Source of the DNA: Candidatus Zhuqueibacterota bacterium
GTDB taxonomy: Bacteria > Zhuqueibacterota > QNDG01 > JABMRT01
DNA length: 64,000 nucleotides
Direction of reading: 5' to 3'
NCBI GenBank assembly: GCA_013202295.1
Contig: JABMRT010000038.1
Span: forward strand, 62,001 to 126,000
Below the pieces are notes generated by a model that saw only the letters and a program-made list of their open reading frames with translations, was not told where the DNA came from and did not search any database. This document shows, piece by piece, positions 36,328-46,190 of the stretch. Position 1 is the stretch's first letter; every line of letters starts with the position of its first letter. Both the position numbers and the translations under genes were made by a program.

Positions 36328-38733
36328 ATGAAACATATTTTATTTTTGCTCCTAGCATTTTGCATCCAGCTTGGCGCGACCGAAGTGACAAATCTCCAAA
36401 ATCCTTCTTCGTGTGTCATGTATGGGAAATTCGAAATCCAATTCCAAGTAGACGCCTCGTACGACAATCCCTATGATCCGGATGAAGTGTTAATCGACGG
36501 TCTGTTCGAAAGCCCGGGTGGGACTGTCTTCCGTGTACCCGCATTCCGGTATCAGGATTGTGCAAGGAGTCTGAACGGATCGAATGAAGAGATCACACTG
36601 ATAGGCGATCCGGAATGGCGGATTCGTTATGCACCGATCCAGATAGGAACGCACCAGTTCCAGATCGAGATCACGGATGCATCTGGCACAACGATTTCCG
36701 ATCCGGTTACGTTTGATGTGGTCTCATCCACCATCAAGGGATATATTCATGTTGATCCGGATGATTCTCAATACATGGCCTTTGATGACGGCAGCTTTTA
36801 TTTTCCCGTCGGTCAGAATGTCGGCTGGGGGCACTGGGGTGGGACTTATGATTATGACATTTGGATGGCCCATATGGCCGATGCAAATCATAACTGGATC
36901 CGAATCTGGTCCACGCATTTTTACGATGGCCAACTCCTCGAATGGAATGAAACCAATCATACGGGATGGTATCACGGTCTGGGGCGGTATAGTCAGCAGG
37001 GCGCGTGGAAGTGGGATTATTACATTGAATTGGCTGAGCAGCTCGGGATTTATATTCAGCTAGTGACGCAGCATCACGGCCAATTCTCACAATCCACCAA
37101 TCCCAACTGGGATGAATGTCCCTACAACGTGGACAACGGTGGTATGCTGGAATCGGGCGATGAATTTTTCGACAATGAAGAGGCCAAAGATCTTTATAAA
37201 AGGAAGATGCGGTATTCCATAGCGCGCTGGGGATACAGTACAGCGATCCTTGCCTGGGAGCTGTTTAATGAGGTGCAATGGACGGATGATTACGACGCGA
37301 ATTATCCCACAGTAGCCGCATGGCATGAAGAGATGGCTGCATATGTGCACAGCATTGACCCCTGGCAGCATCTGGTGACAACCAGCGCGCGGGATGAAGA
37401 CGCCCTGATCTGGGGCAGCCCGGATATGGACATCAATCAGATTCACTATTACGGTGCTGATGTGTCGGGAGCGTTGCGGCATCGCTATAAAATGATGCAG
37501 CAGTACGGCAAGCCATGTATTATGGGTGAGTTCGGGGATAGCTGGCAGACCGGCGGTACAGACGAGTCCGGCACGTTTATTCATGATGGTATCTGGGGAA
37601 CGTCTATGATGGGTACGGGTGCCATGCCCTGGTGGTGGGATAATTATACCGAGGTTTACGATCTTTACTATCACTGGGTCGGATTGGCAGCATTCTGGGA
37701 GGGAGAGGATTTTCGCAATCAGGGATTTGAATCCATCCATGTAGAAACGTCAGGCGGGCCCAGCTCAGAGATGGGTGTGCGATGGACGCCGGGCAAAAGC
37801 TGGGAAAACTCCACAGAACATGAGTTTTGGGTGACATCGGATTGGGAAGCGCCAGGAATTGAGAATCTGTCCAAGTATATTCATGGATCTGACAAGGCGG
37901 ATATGGGGAGCGAGGCAATTTTTCATTTTTCTATCCCAAACGTGATTGTGTTCGGTGTCCATGTGAGCGAGGTCTCGACGTGGGTGCCGGGTATTGTCCA
38001 GATATTCCTTGACGAGGCAGACACACCGGTAGTGAATGAAACGGCCGAACAAGGAACGCGCTATGATGTGGATGTGCCTGCCGGGGATCATACGGTCCGC
38101 GTTTATAATGCGGGGACAGACTGGTTTCATGTGGATTATTTCGAAGTAGAAGGTGCGACGCGGCCAGCAGCGCGAGCGGTTGGCTTCTCAAACGAACAAA
38201 CCTGTTTTGTGTGGGTTCGTGACATGGATTATCGTCTGGGTGAGTCGCCGCATGATGTCCTGTCCAACGTTGAGATCACTGTGCCTGATCTTGAATCTAG
38301 CACCTATTCCGTAGAGCAGTGGCATACAACTGATGGTTCTGTCACAGAGGCACAGTCCGTCTCGGTAAGTGGCGATTTGATCCTGACACTTGCTGATTTC
38401 GGCATGGATGCAGCGCTGAAGATCAAGAAGACAACAGGAGTACCTGAACGAGATCCCGATACAGTACCAACGGAATTCGGACTGCTTCCCAATTTCCCAA
38501 ATCCCTTTAACGGGCAAACCATTCTCCGATATATGCTTCCAGAAGCGGGGCCGGTGAAGATTACACTTTATGATCTCAAGGGCAGGGAAATCCGTACTCT
38601 TCTTGATAAAGAAAAGCAGGCCGGGGTATATCGTCAACCAATCCGTATGAATAATTTGCCTTCGGGAACTTACGTGATAAAGCTTATATCGGAAAGTCAG
38701 GAATCGGTGAGAAAGGTCATGTTGTTGAAATAG
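36328..38733 (+). CDS. DUF5060-type / cellulase-like glycoside hydrolase family protein with T9SS type A-like C-terminal domain
   Basis: Paralog of 34171..36282; C-terminus FGLLPNFPNPFNGQTILRYMLPEAGPVKITLYDLKGREIRTLLDKEKQAGVYRQPIRMNNLPSGTYVIKLISESQESVRKVMLLK. Confidence 0.88.
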   Translation: MKHILFLLLAFCIQLGATEVTNLQNPSSCVMYGKFEIQFQVDASYDNPYDPDEVLIDGLFESPGGTVFRVPAFRYQDCARSLNGSNEEITLIGDPEWRIRYAPIQIGTHQFQIEITDASGTTISDPVTFDVVSSTIKGYIHVDPDDSQYMAFDDGSFYFPVGQNVGWGHWGGTYDYDIWMAHMADANHNWIRIWSTHFYDGQLLEWNETNHTGWYHGLGRYSQQGAWKWDYYIELAEQLGIYIQLVTQHHGQFSQSTNPNWDECPYNVDNGGMLESGDEFFDNEEAKDLYKRKMRYSIARWGYSTAILAWELFNEVQWTDDYDANYPTVAAWHEEMAAYVHSIDPWQHLVTTSARDEDALIWGSPDMDINQIHYYGADVSGALRHRYKMMQQYGKPCIMGEFGDSWQTGGTDESGTFIHDGIWGTSMMGTGAMPWWWDNYTEVYDLYYHWVGLAAFWEGEDFRNQGFESIHVETSGGPSSEMGVRWTPGKSWENSTEHEFWVTSDWEAPGIENLSKYIHGSDKADMGSEAIFHFSIPNVIVFGVHVSEVSTWVPGIVQIFLDEADTPVVNETAEQGTRYDVDVPAGDHTVRVYNAGTDWFHVDYFEVEGATRPAARAVGFSNEQTCFVWVRDMDYRLGESPHDVLSNVEITVPDLESSTYSVEQWHTTDGSVTEAQSVSVSGDLILTLADFGMDAALKIKKTTGVPERDPDTVPTEFGLLPNFPNPFNGQTILRYMLPEAGPVKITLYDLKGREIRTLLDKEKQAGVYRQPIRMNNLPSGTYVIKLISESQESVRKVMLLK

Positions 38734-38913
38734 GTCCCTTTCGAATTTCAGATATACAATAACTCGAGGGGGGTGCTTTTCACTTGATTTCTAAGGTATA
38801 ATTTTTATCTTAACTGTACTAAAGTTTTAGGAGAATTAGACAGATAGCGAGTTGATACTCACAGACAAAACCAATCCGAGATGTAAAACAAAGAAATTGA
38901 AAAGGATCCAAAG

Positions 38914-40287
38914 ATGAAAACAACATTGGTATATCCCTATAAAAAGAAAATGTTTACAGGATGCAATCCCCCTGTGTCTTTACTTTATCTTGCTGCTGCG
39001 CTTCAAAGGGCCGGCCAGGATGTCTCTGTCATTGATATTGATGAAGACGATCGGTCATATGCTGAAGTTCTGGAACATATCAAATCTGAATCTCCTGACC
39101 TTGTCGGTGTGCCACTTTATACTCTTGCTCTGGATGAAGGCTACAATTTCGTGCAATTCATGGCAAAGGAAAGCCATCCCTGGAAACTGCTTCTTGGCGG
39201 TCCCCATGTTTCCGTAAGTACCGATGCGGTTATGAAAGAATTTGAATCCTGTGATTTCATACTTCGTGGTGAAGCTGAGAACAGTATTGTTGAACTCACC
39301 GAGTTCTTAGAAAAAGGTAAAGATCTCTCCCACGTTAAAGGACTCACGTTTCGTAAAAACGGGAGTGTGATAAACAATCCGGAGATTAATAAGCAGATTG
39401 AGCTTAATGAATTGGCCTTTCCTGCCAGGGATCTGCTTAAGTCTGCCTATGAGAAGAATACGTATTGGCGTCTTGGGCATCGTGGAACCACGGATTTTAT
39501 TATTACATCACGAGGCTGCCCGTATAACTGTAACTTTTGCTTTAGGCTTGCAAGAAAATTCCGGAAACGCTCTCCGGAAAACATTGTCGCAGAGCTCAAA
39601 GAATTAAAATCACGGGGCATTGAAAATGTTCACATTATGGATGATCTTTTCGTCTGGAATAAGCCTCATTTCTTTGAAGTAGTAAACTTAATAAAAAAAG
39701 AAAAACTGAATATGAAATTTAAAGTTCGCGCGAGGGTCAATTTTATCGATGAAGAGATGCTGCGGGCCATGAAAGAAATTGGAGTGAAAAGTGTGGTTTA
39801 TGGCATCGAATCGGGCTCACAGATTATATTAGACGCCATGAATAAAAAAACGACCGTGGAGATGAATTATCGTGCCATCCGCATTACAAAACAGGCAGGT
39901 CTGGAATGCTATGGGGATTTGTTCCTAGGCTATCCGGGCGAAACGCTCGAAACCATCAAGGAAACAGAGCGATTACTGTTAAAAGCCAAGCCAACTGCCA
40001 TTAACCTGTCGGTGATGTATCCGATTCCCGGTACTCATGTTTATGATGAAGCCAAAAAACAAGGCACACTGAGAGACGATTGGGATATTCACGGTAGAAA
40101 GGCCTGGATTAAACTTCCATGGATTGAGAGCACAGACGAATTGAATGCAATTCGTAAAAGAGTTGTGAAAAAATATCTTCGCAATCCAATCGTTTTCTTC
40201 AATGGCATTCGAGCTACTTTCTGTAAACTGGATTGGCGGCAATTTAAAGTTTTGATGTTTTATGTATTAAAACAAAAGGAATTTTAA
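38914..40287 (+). CDS. B12-binding-domain radical SAM protein
   Basis: MKTTLVYPYKKKMFTGCNPPVSLLYLAAALQRAGQDVSVIDID...LLGGPHVSV...ITSRGCPYNCNFCFRLARKFRKRSPENIV. Confidence 0.92.
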   Translation: MKTTLVYPYKKKMFTGCNPPVSLLYLAAALQRAGQDVSVIDIDEDDRSYAEVLEHIKSESPDLVGVPLYTLALDEGYNFVQFMAKESHPWKLLLGGPHVSVSTDAVMKEFESCDFILRGEAENSIVELTEFLEKGKDLSHVKGLTFRKNGSVINNPEINKQIELNELAFPARDLLKSAYEKNTYWRLGHRGTTDFIITSRGCPYNCNFCFRLARKFRKRSPENIVAELKELKSRGIENVHIMDDLFVWNKPHFFEVVNLIKKEKLNMKFKVRARVNFIDEEMLRAMKEIGVKSVVYGIESGSQIILDAMNKKTTVEMNYRAIRITKQAGLECYGDLFLGYPGETLETIKETERLLLKAKPTAINLSVMYPIPGTHVYDEAKKQGTLRDDWDIHGRKAWIKLPWIESTDELNAIRKRVVKKYLRNPIVFFNGIRATFCKLDWRQFKVLMFYVLKQKEF

Positions 40288-40500
40288 TTCTGATATTCGT
40301 TCAAGATTATTTCCGTATTTCTCAGCCATTACTTTCAAAGAAAGTTACTCCTGATTTTGCCTGAATCTGGCCCAGTTGTTGTTGCATTTGTCTGCTGAAA
40401 TTCCTAGATTAAACGCTCGATAGCAAGACCTTGTTTTATAGAAACCTTTCCGGTTTTAAAGCGTCCATTTTTTAAATTGTAATGACCGGGTTTTAACCAG

Positions 40501-40764
40501 ATGAGAGCATTGACATCCAAATTTCAAATTAGACACCACGGTCTTTTAGCTGGATTTCGATTATTATTGTGGTGGGGTGCAGAATCACTTCGCACCTGGA
40601 CATCCCTGCCGGATGTGAAAAAGGAGATACGATCTCATAAATCTTTGAATCATTGGCCGATCGCGTCATGGCATTTGATTAAACGAAAATCCTATTGCAT
40701 GGTTTATTTGGATGAGGTTCCTGAAATTCGTATCGTGGAACTGTCGAAAGTACAGCTGAATTGA
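40501..40764 (+). CDS. Hypothetical small protein
   Basis: 87-aa ORF in an otherwise empty intergenic region; no recognised domain. Confidence 0.3.
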   Translation: MRALTSKFQIRHHGLLAGFRLLLWWGAESLRTWTSLPDVKKEIRSHKSLNHWPIASWHLIKRKSYCMVYLDEVPEIRIVELSKVQLN

Positions 40765-40798
40765 CGATTTATTGATTGCAGAATCAAATGGAGAAACG

Positions 40799-42445
40799 AT
40801 GAGCAAATTGAATTACTTTTCTAAATTTTCGGGGCGAAAAGGTCCGCTTTTACTGGTGATTATGGATGGCGTGGGCCTGAATGAAAGTGAAGTTGGCAAT
40901 GCTGTGAAAGCTGCCACTACGCCTGTGCTGGATGAATTGATGGCGAATCACATGATGACCCAGCTCCGAGCGCATGGTACTGCAGTTGGTCTACCTTCCG
41001 ATAATGATATGGGCAATTCTGAAGTCGGTCATAATGCGATTGGCGCGGGACGTGTGTTTGAGCAGGGTGCAAAGCTTGTCAATGCGGCCATTGAAACCGG
41101 CGCTTTATGGCAAGGTGGCACGTGGAAGAAACTCATTAAGAATACCCTCCAAAATTCAAGCACATTACATTTTATCGGACTCTTTTCAGATGGCAATGTG
41201 CATAGCCACATTGATCATCTCAAAGCCATGCTTAATCAGGCCAAAGATGAGGGTGTGAAAAAGGTGAGGATTCATATACTGCTTGATGGCCGGGATGTTG
41301 GTGAAACTTCCGCATTGGAATATGTTCGTCCGTTCGAAACCTTCTTGTCCGAATTAAACAATTCCGGTGTCGATTACCGTATCGCATCTGGCGGTGGCCG
41401 CATGATTGTGACCATGGATCGGTATGAAGCGGATTGGGAAATTGTCCAGCGAGGCTGGCTGGCCCACATACAAGGAGATGGTGTTCAATCTGATTCAACA
41501 GATGCTGCGATTACTTTGATCCGTGATGAGAATCCTGGAATTACAGATCAGTATCTTCTTCCCTTTGTAATTGGTGAAAACGGTCAGCCGATCGGTCCGA
41601 TCCAAGATGGCGATTCTGTGATCTTCTTCAACTTCCGCGGTGATCGGGCGATTGAGATCAGCCGGGCATTTGAAGATTCCGATTTTGACAAGTTTGACCG
41701 TGGTATGATCCCAAATATCGAGTACGCAGGCATGATGGAATATGATGGTGACCTCCACATCCCCAAACAATATCTTGTGGAACCTCCCGCTATTGACAAT
41801 ACCATGGGCGAATTGCTTTCACATTCCGGTGTAACGCAGCTCGCGATCAGTGAGACGCAGAAATATGGGCATGTTACCTATTTTTTCAATGGCAATTGGA
41901 GTGGGAAATTTGACAAAGATCTGGAAACCTACATTGAGGTTCCATCCGATAATGTGCCGTTTGATCAGAAGCCGAAGATGAAGGCCAAAGAGATCACAGA
42001 CCGGCTGCTCGAAGAGATGAAGACAGGCAAGTACCGGTTTGCTCGTGTAAATTTTGCCAATGGCGATATGGTCGGGCACACAGGTGTTTTTGATGCGGCG
42101 GTAATTGGTGTGGAGGCAGTGGACGAGGCACTGGGACGCATTCTTCCAGTGATAAAAGAGATGGGTGGGGTTGCTTTGATCACGGCTGATCATGGCAACG
42201 CAGATGAAATGTATGAGCTCGATAAAGAGGGCAATCCCAAAACTGAAAACGGTCGAATCAAACCGCGCACCAGTCATACCCTGAATCCGGTGCCGTTTAT
42301 TTTTTACGATCCTTCCAGTCACGGTGAGTATAGACTGGCGGATGTAAACAAACCGGGTCTGAGCAATATTGCGGCCACATGCATGCAGCTTCTGGGATTT
42401 GAACCGCCTGAGGAATATGATTCGAGTTTGGTTGAATTTGAATAA
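40799..42445 (+). CDS. gpmI: 2,3-bisphosphoglycerate-independent phosphoglycerate mutase
   Basis: PLLLVIMDGVGLNESEVGNAVKAATTPVLDELM...DMGNSEVGHNAIGAGRV...ALITADHGNADEM. Confidence 0.97.
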   Translation: MSKLNYFSKFSGRKGPLLLVIMDGVGLNESEVGNAVKAATTPVLDELMANHMMTQLRAHGTAVGLPSDNDMGNSEVGHNAIGAGRVFEQGAKLVNAAIETGALWQGGTWKKLIKNTLQNSSTLHFIGLFSDGNVHSHIDHLKAMLNQAKDEGVKKVRIHILLDGRDVGETSALEYVRPFETFLSELNNSGVDYRIASGGGRMIVTMDRYEADWEIVQRGWLAHIQGDGVQSDSTDAAITLIRDENPGITDQYLLPFVIGENGQPIGPIQDGDSVIFFNFRGDRAIEISRAFEDSDFDKFDRGMIPNIEYAGMMEYDGDLHIPKQYLVEPPAIDNTMGELLSHSGVTQLAISETQKYGHVTYFFNGNWSGKFDKDLETYIEVPSDNVPFDQKPKMKAKEITDRLLEEMKTGKYRFARVNFANGDMVGHTGVFDAAVIGVEAVDEALGRILPVIKEMGGVALITADHGNADEMYELDKEGNPKTENGRIKPRTSHTLNPVPFIFYDPSSHGEYRLADVNKPGLSNIAATCMQLLGFEPPEEYDSSLVEFE

Positions 42446-42576
42446 AAAATGTCCTCTTTGAAATTGGGCAGAGATTTAAGATATTAGTTATCCGTTTGAG
42501 GGTAAGTGATAACGGGTTAGGGATGAGGAGCCGCATGGCCCGACCCAAATTGAGAATGTTCGGAAATTAAATTTTT

Positions 42577-43329
42577 ATGAAAAAACTGATTAAATTCATG
42601 AAACAGGTTGGCGAGGTCGGATATCTATGGTTGGATACGATCCGTTTTGGATTTCGAAGGCCGTATGAATTCAAGGCTGTGCTTGATCAGATGGAGGAGA
42701 TCGGAGTACGATCCCTTGGTATCGTGGTCATCTCTTCATTTTTTGTTGGAATGGTCATGGCCATTCAAGTTGCCTATTCGGAGGCCAATTTCGCGGGTCG
42801 TGTTATGGTGGGTATGGGTGTGGGTGTGGCCATCACCAAGGAATTTGGCCCCCTGCTCACTGCGTTGCTTGCAGGAAGCCGTGTGGCTGCGGGAATCACA
42901 TCCGTTATTGGATCCATGCAAGTGACCGAACAGGTGGATGCCATCCGACTGCTTGGCGCGAGTCCGGAGAAAAAACTGGTCTTCCCCCGGATCACCGCAG
43001 CGATCATTATGTTTCCCCTGCTCACAGCCATCGCGGACTTTGTGGGCATTGGGGGCGGTCTGGTGGTCAGTATGGTCGACATCAAGATGGGATTTACGAC
43101 CTATATCTCCCAGGTTGAGCGGGCCGTGACCTTGTCCGATTTCTTCGGAGGGATTTTCAAATCCGTCTTTTTCGGATTTTTCGCTGCTTTGATCGGCTGT
43201 TATTTCGGGATGAAAGTTGAAGGCGGTGCCGAAGGTGTGGGGAAGGCTACAACACAATCCGTGGTGGCGACCTCGGTGAGTGTGATGATTGCAGATTATT
43301 TCATAACCAAGTTACTGATCCTTTTTTAG
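42577..43329 (+). CDS. mlaE: MlaE-family ABC transporter permease
   Basis: FFVGMVMAIQVAYSEANFAGRVMVGMGVGVAITKEFGPLLTALLAGSRVAAGITSVIGSMQVTEQVDAIRLLGASP. Confidence 0.95.
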   Translation: MKKLIKFMKQVGEVGYLWLDTIRFGFRRPYEFKAVLDQMEEIGVRSLGIVVISSFFVGMVMAIQVAYSEANFAGRVMVGMGVGVAITKEFGPLLTALLAGSRVAAGITSVIGSMQVTEQVDAIRLLGASPEKKLVFPRITAAIIMFPLLTAIADFVGIGGGLVVSMVDIKMGFTTYISQVERAVTLSDFFGGIFKSVFFGFFAALIGCYFGMKVEGGAEGVGKATTQSVVATSVSVMIADYFITKLLILF

Positions 43330-43504
43330 CCTGAATTATGCATGAATTGGCGAAGGGAACGCATCCAAGAGTCGTGAAAATAATGGTTAAATGGTAAGGG
43401 GTAAGAGATGAGAGGTGAGGGACCGCCCCACACTCCCTTTTTAAAATGGATAAGAGAGATCCCAAGTTCATTTATAGAACATATTAAATTCAGAGGAATC
43501 CTTT

Positions 43505-44245
43505 TTGGGCAAGCGCAATCCACCATTTGCATTTTTTGATGAAGTGTATAAGAGCTTTGACACCAAAGAGGTGTTGCGCGGCATTACACTGCTCATCCGA
43601 AAAGGTGAAGTGCTGGTTATTCTCGGTGGCAGCGGTACTGGCAAGACAGTGATTCTCAAACATATTGTGGGTCTGCTGCCTCCGGACGCGGGCCGCGTGT
43701 TTGTCAACGGTGAGGATGTCACGAACTTTGATGACAACGCGCTTCTGCCAATTCGCCGTAAAGTCGGTTTTCTGTTTCAGGGCGGTGCGCTCTTTGATTC
43801 TATGTCCGTATTTGACAATGTGGCGTTTCCATTGCGGGAACACACCCAGATGGCTGAATCCGAAATTGCTCTTAAGGTTCAGGAAAAGCTTAAACTGGTC
43901 GGCCTTGAGAATATCGACTGGATGATGCCGGATAAATTAAGCGGGGGCATGCGCAAACGCGTGGCGCTGGCACGTGCGATTATCCTTGAACCCGAAGCAC
44001 TTCTTTATGATGAGCCCACGACCGGGCTGGATCCCATCACCACCAAATGGGTGAGTAAGCTGATGCGATCCGTGCATGAAAATTTGAGTATTACATCCAT
44101 CATCGTGACGCATAATATTCAAAGCGCTATGACTGTGGCCGACCGGATCGCGTTTCTTTACCGGGGCCGCATTAAGTTTGTCGGCACACCCGATGAAATC
44201 CGCGAAACCGATGATCCCATTATTCAAGAGTTTTTAAAAAGCTGA
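43505..44245 (+). CDS. mlaF: MlaF-family ABC transporter ATP-binding protein
   Basis: FDTKEVLRGITLLIRKGEVLVILGGSGTGKTVILKHIVGLLPPDAGRV...LSGGMRKRVALARAIILEPEALLYDEPTTGLDPI; non-ATG start (TTG). Confidence 0.95.
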   Translation: MGKRNPPFAFFDEVYKSFDTKEVLRGITLLIRKGEVLVILGGSGTGKTVILKHIVGLLPPDAGRVFVNGEDVTNFDDNALLPIRRKVGFLFQGGALFDSMSVFDNVAFPLREHTQMAESEIALKVQEKLKLVGLENIDWMMPDKLSGGMRKRVALARAIILEPEALLYDEPTTGLDPITTKWVSKLMRSVHENLSITSIIVTHNIQSAMTVADRIAFLYRGRIKFVGTPDEIRETDDPIIQEFLKS

Positions 44246-44257
44246 GGAATAGACTGC

Positions 44258-45265
44258 ATGAAACGATCTATATCCAAACAGATTCGCGTGGGCGGTTTTA
44301 TCATCGCTGCGCTGGTTGTGATGATCATTTTCGTTTTCACATTGGGTGAAAACAGCAAGCTGTTCGAGAGCAAAGCCTCATATCAGGTGTTGTTCTCCTC
44401 CACTGGCGGAATGTACGAGGGCGACCCTGTGCTTCTCACCGGTGTGGAAGTTGGAAATGTGACACACATCGGATTTGCTGAAGGCCTGGATGAGAAACGC
44501 ATCCTTGTAAAACTGGAAGTGTCACGATCCATTGCCGACCGGATTCGCGCGGACAGCAGGGCAAAAATCGGATCGGCCAGTATTGTATATGGCAAAGTTG
44601 TAGAAATCAGCATGGGCAGCCCGGATCAACCTGTGATTCCGGAGGACGGTTTCATCCAAACGGATGAGAAGGGTGCATTTAGCGCGATGGTGGATACCAC
44701 CAATCAGGTGTTGGAAGATTTGCGCAGTGTCATCGCCAAGATCGACCGGGGGGACGGGCTCCTCAGCACAGTGCTGAACGAACCGCTTGAAATACGCAAG
44801 ACACTGTCCCATCTGTCCACCACCACACAAAAGCTTTCCACAATTCTCTCCCGCGTGGAAAAAGGGGAAGGCCCTCTCGGTGAAATGGTGAGTGACACCA
44901 GTGATTTCCAACAAACCTTGAAAGACTTTCGCGCGGCTACGGAAGATTTTAAAACCATCACAAAGAGTTTGAGCGGCAAAGAAAGTGTGATGGGCAGGAT
45001 GATTAATGATTCCAAATACGGCAAAGAAGTGACGGATGATTTAAAAACCACACTTAATGCGTTGGCCAATATTTCCGTGAAGATCGATACCGGATATGGC
45101 ACAGCGGGACAGCTGATCAATGATCCCTCTGTGTATGAAGGGCTTCAGAATGTGATTCTCGGCATGGAGAACAGCTCCATCACCCGATGGATGATTGATG
45201 GACGCAGGAAGTCGGGAGAGAAGAAGCGAGAAGATCTTGAGAAAGAAGTGGAAGATAAAAATTGA
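44258..45265 (+). CDS. mlaD: MlaD/MCE-family protein
   Basis: IRVGGFIIAALVVMIIFVFTLGEN...YQVLFSSTGGMYEGDPVLLTGVEVGNVTHIGF. Confidence 0.94.
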   Translation: MKRSISKQIRVGGFIIAALVVMIIFVFTLGENSKLFESKASYQVLFSSTGGMYEGDPVLLTGVEVGNVTHIGFAEGLDEKRILVKLEVSRSIADRIRADSRAKIGSASIVYGKVVEISMGSPDQPVIPEDGFIQTDEKGAFSAMVDTTNQVLEDLRSVIAKIDRGDGLLSTVLNEPLEIRKTLSHLSTTTQKLSTILSRVEKGEGPLGEMVSDTSDFQQTLKDFRAATEDFKTITKSLSGKESVMGRMINDSKYGKEVTDDLKTTLNALANISVKIDTGYGTAGQLINDPSVYEGLQNVILGMENSSITRWMIDGRRKSGEKKREDLEKEVEDKN

Positions 45266-45288
45266 AAATTCAAAATTAGAAATGTAAA

Positions 45289-46164
45289 ATGACAGATCAA
45301 ATATTAAAACCACCCCAAATCAGGCCTGGCACGGTTTCAGATATTCTTTGGCATTTCACGGGTGGGCCGAAATGGAACGAAAAAGAGAAAAGACAAGAGG
45401 CTGATCCTAAACCATCAAGTGAAGCATACGAAAGACTGTGTTCAATTTTGACTGAAGATACAGAAACAGGCAAAAGAATACTAAAAGTTGGAGGCCATCG
45501 AGAAGTAGTTTTTTGTAAGTCAAAATTAGAATTCCATTTTGGAAAAAAAATAATTATTTTAAATGCTGGTGATGTTCTGTTGGAATCTTCACCCGTTTGT
45601 TGCCTGGCAGAAATTCCGATTGTGCATTTAAATTATGTTAGTGTTAGATATAGAAAATTTGCTATAGGATTTTATAGGAAAACTGCCATTAAAAATCAAT
45701 TCAATCCTGTACTTTATACTTTCGAATCGTCATCCATTGCCGGTGCTATTCGTACGCTGTCAGAAAATATCGAGTCATTGCAGGGATTTCCAGAATGGTT
45801 TAAAGAAAATGTCATTAATGATGAAAAGAACCCCGATTTTTCTTCACAAAGACCCGATCTAAAGGAAGCATATCATTTTCTATCCGGTGCGGTAGAACCA
45901 ACAAAACCGAGTTTTGAAAGAATATTGTCATTTATAAAGACAATCAAAGAAAATGAGTTGGAATCAATCTATTGTGAACGAGAATGGAGATCGACCCAGG
46001 ATTTTAGATTCACATGTGATGATGTCGCAATGATAGTATTGCCTAAGAAAATGGATGATGACAATACACCTTACTTTGATAAATTCATTGAAGAAGAAAT
46101 CGATAGATTAAGTATTCCTAGAAAAATCCCCATTATTGCATGGGAAGATCTGATAGAACATTAA
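45289..46164 (+). CDS. AbiGi-like (abortive infection antitoxin family) protein
   Basis: SDILWHFTGGPKW...AYERLCSIL...SSPVCCLAEIPIVHLNYVSVRYRKFAIGFYRKTAIKNQFNPVLYT...YCEREWRS; AT-richer than its neighbours. Confidence 0.7.
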   Translation: MTDQILKPPQIRPGTVSDILWHFTGGPKWNEKEKRQEADPKPSSEAYERLCSILTEDTETGKRILKVGGHREVVFCKSKLEFHFGKKIIILNAGDVLLESSPVCCLAEIPIVHLNYVSVRYRKFAIGFYRKTAIKNQFNPVLYTFESSSIAGAIRTLSENIESLQGFPEWFKENVINDEKNPDFSSQRPDLKEAYHFLSGAVEPTKPSFERILSFIKTIKENELESIYCEREWRSTQDFRFTCDDVAMIVLPKKMDDDNTPYFDKFIEEEIDRLSIPRKIPIIAWEDLIEH

Positions 46165-46190
46165 ATTTTACTAATTGGATTTAGCCATTT

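Noticed and set aside
37087-37740. 217-aa minus-strand ORF
   Set aside because: Antisense shadow ORF of the second DUF5060/cellulase-like gene; a similar shadow occurs over the first paralog (34930..35427).
42577-45265. Incomplete mla operon (no mlaB/mlaC) as an anomaly
   Set aside because: E-F-D only arrangements are common outside Proteobacteria; nothing in the sequence indicates deletion.
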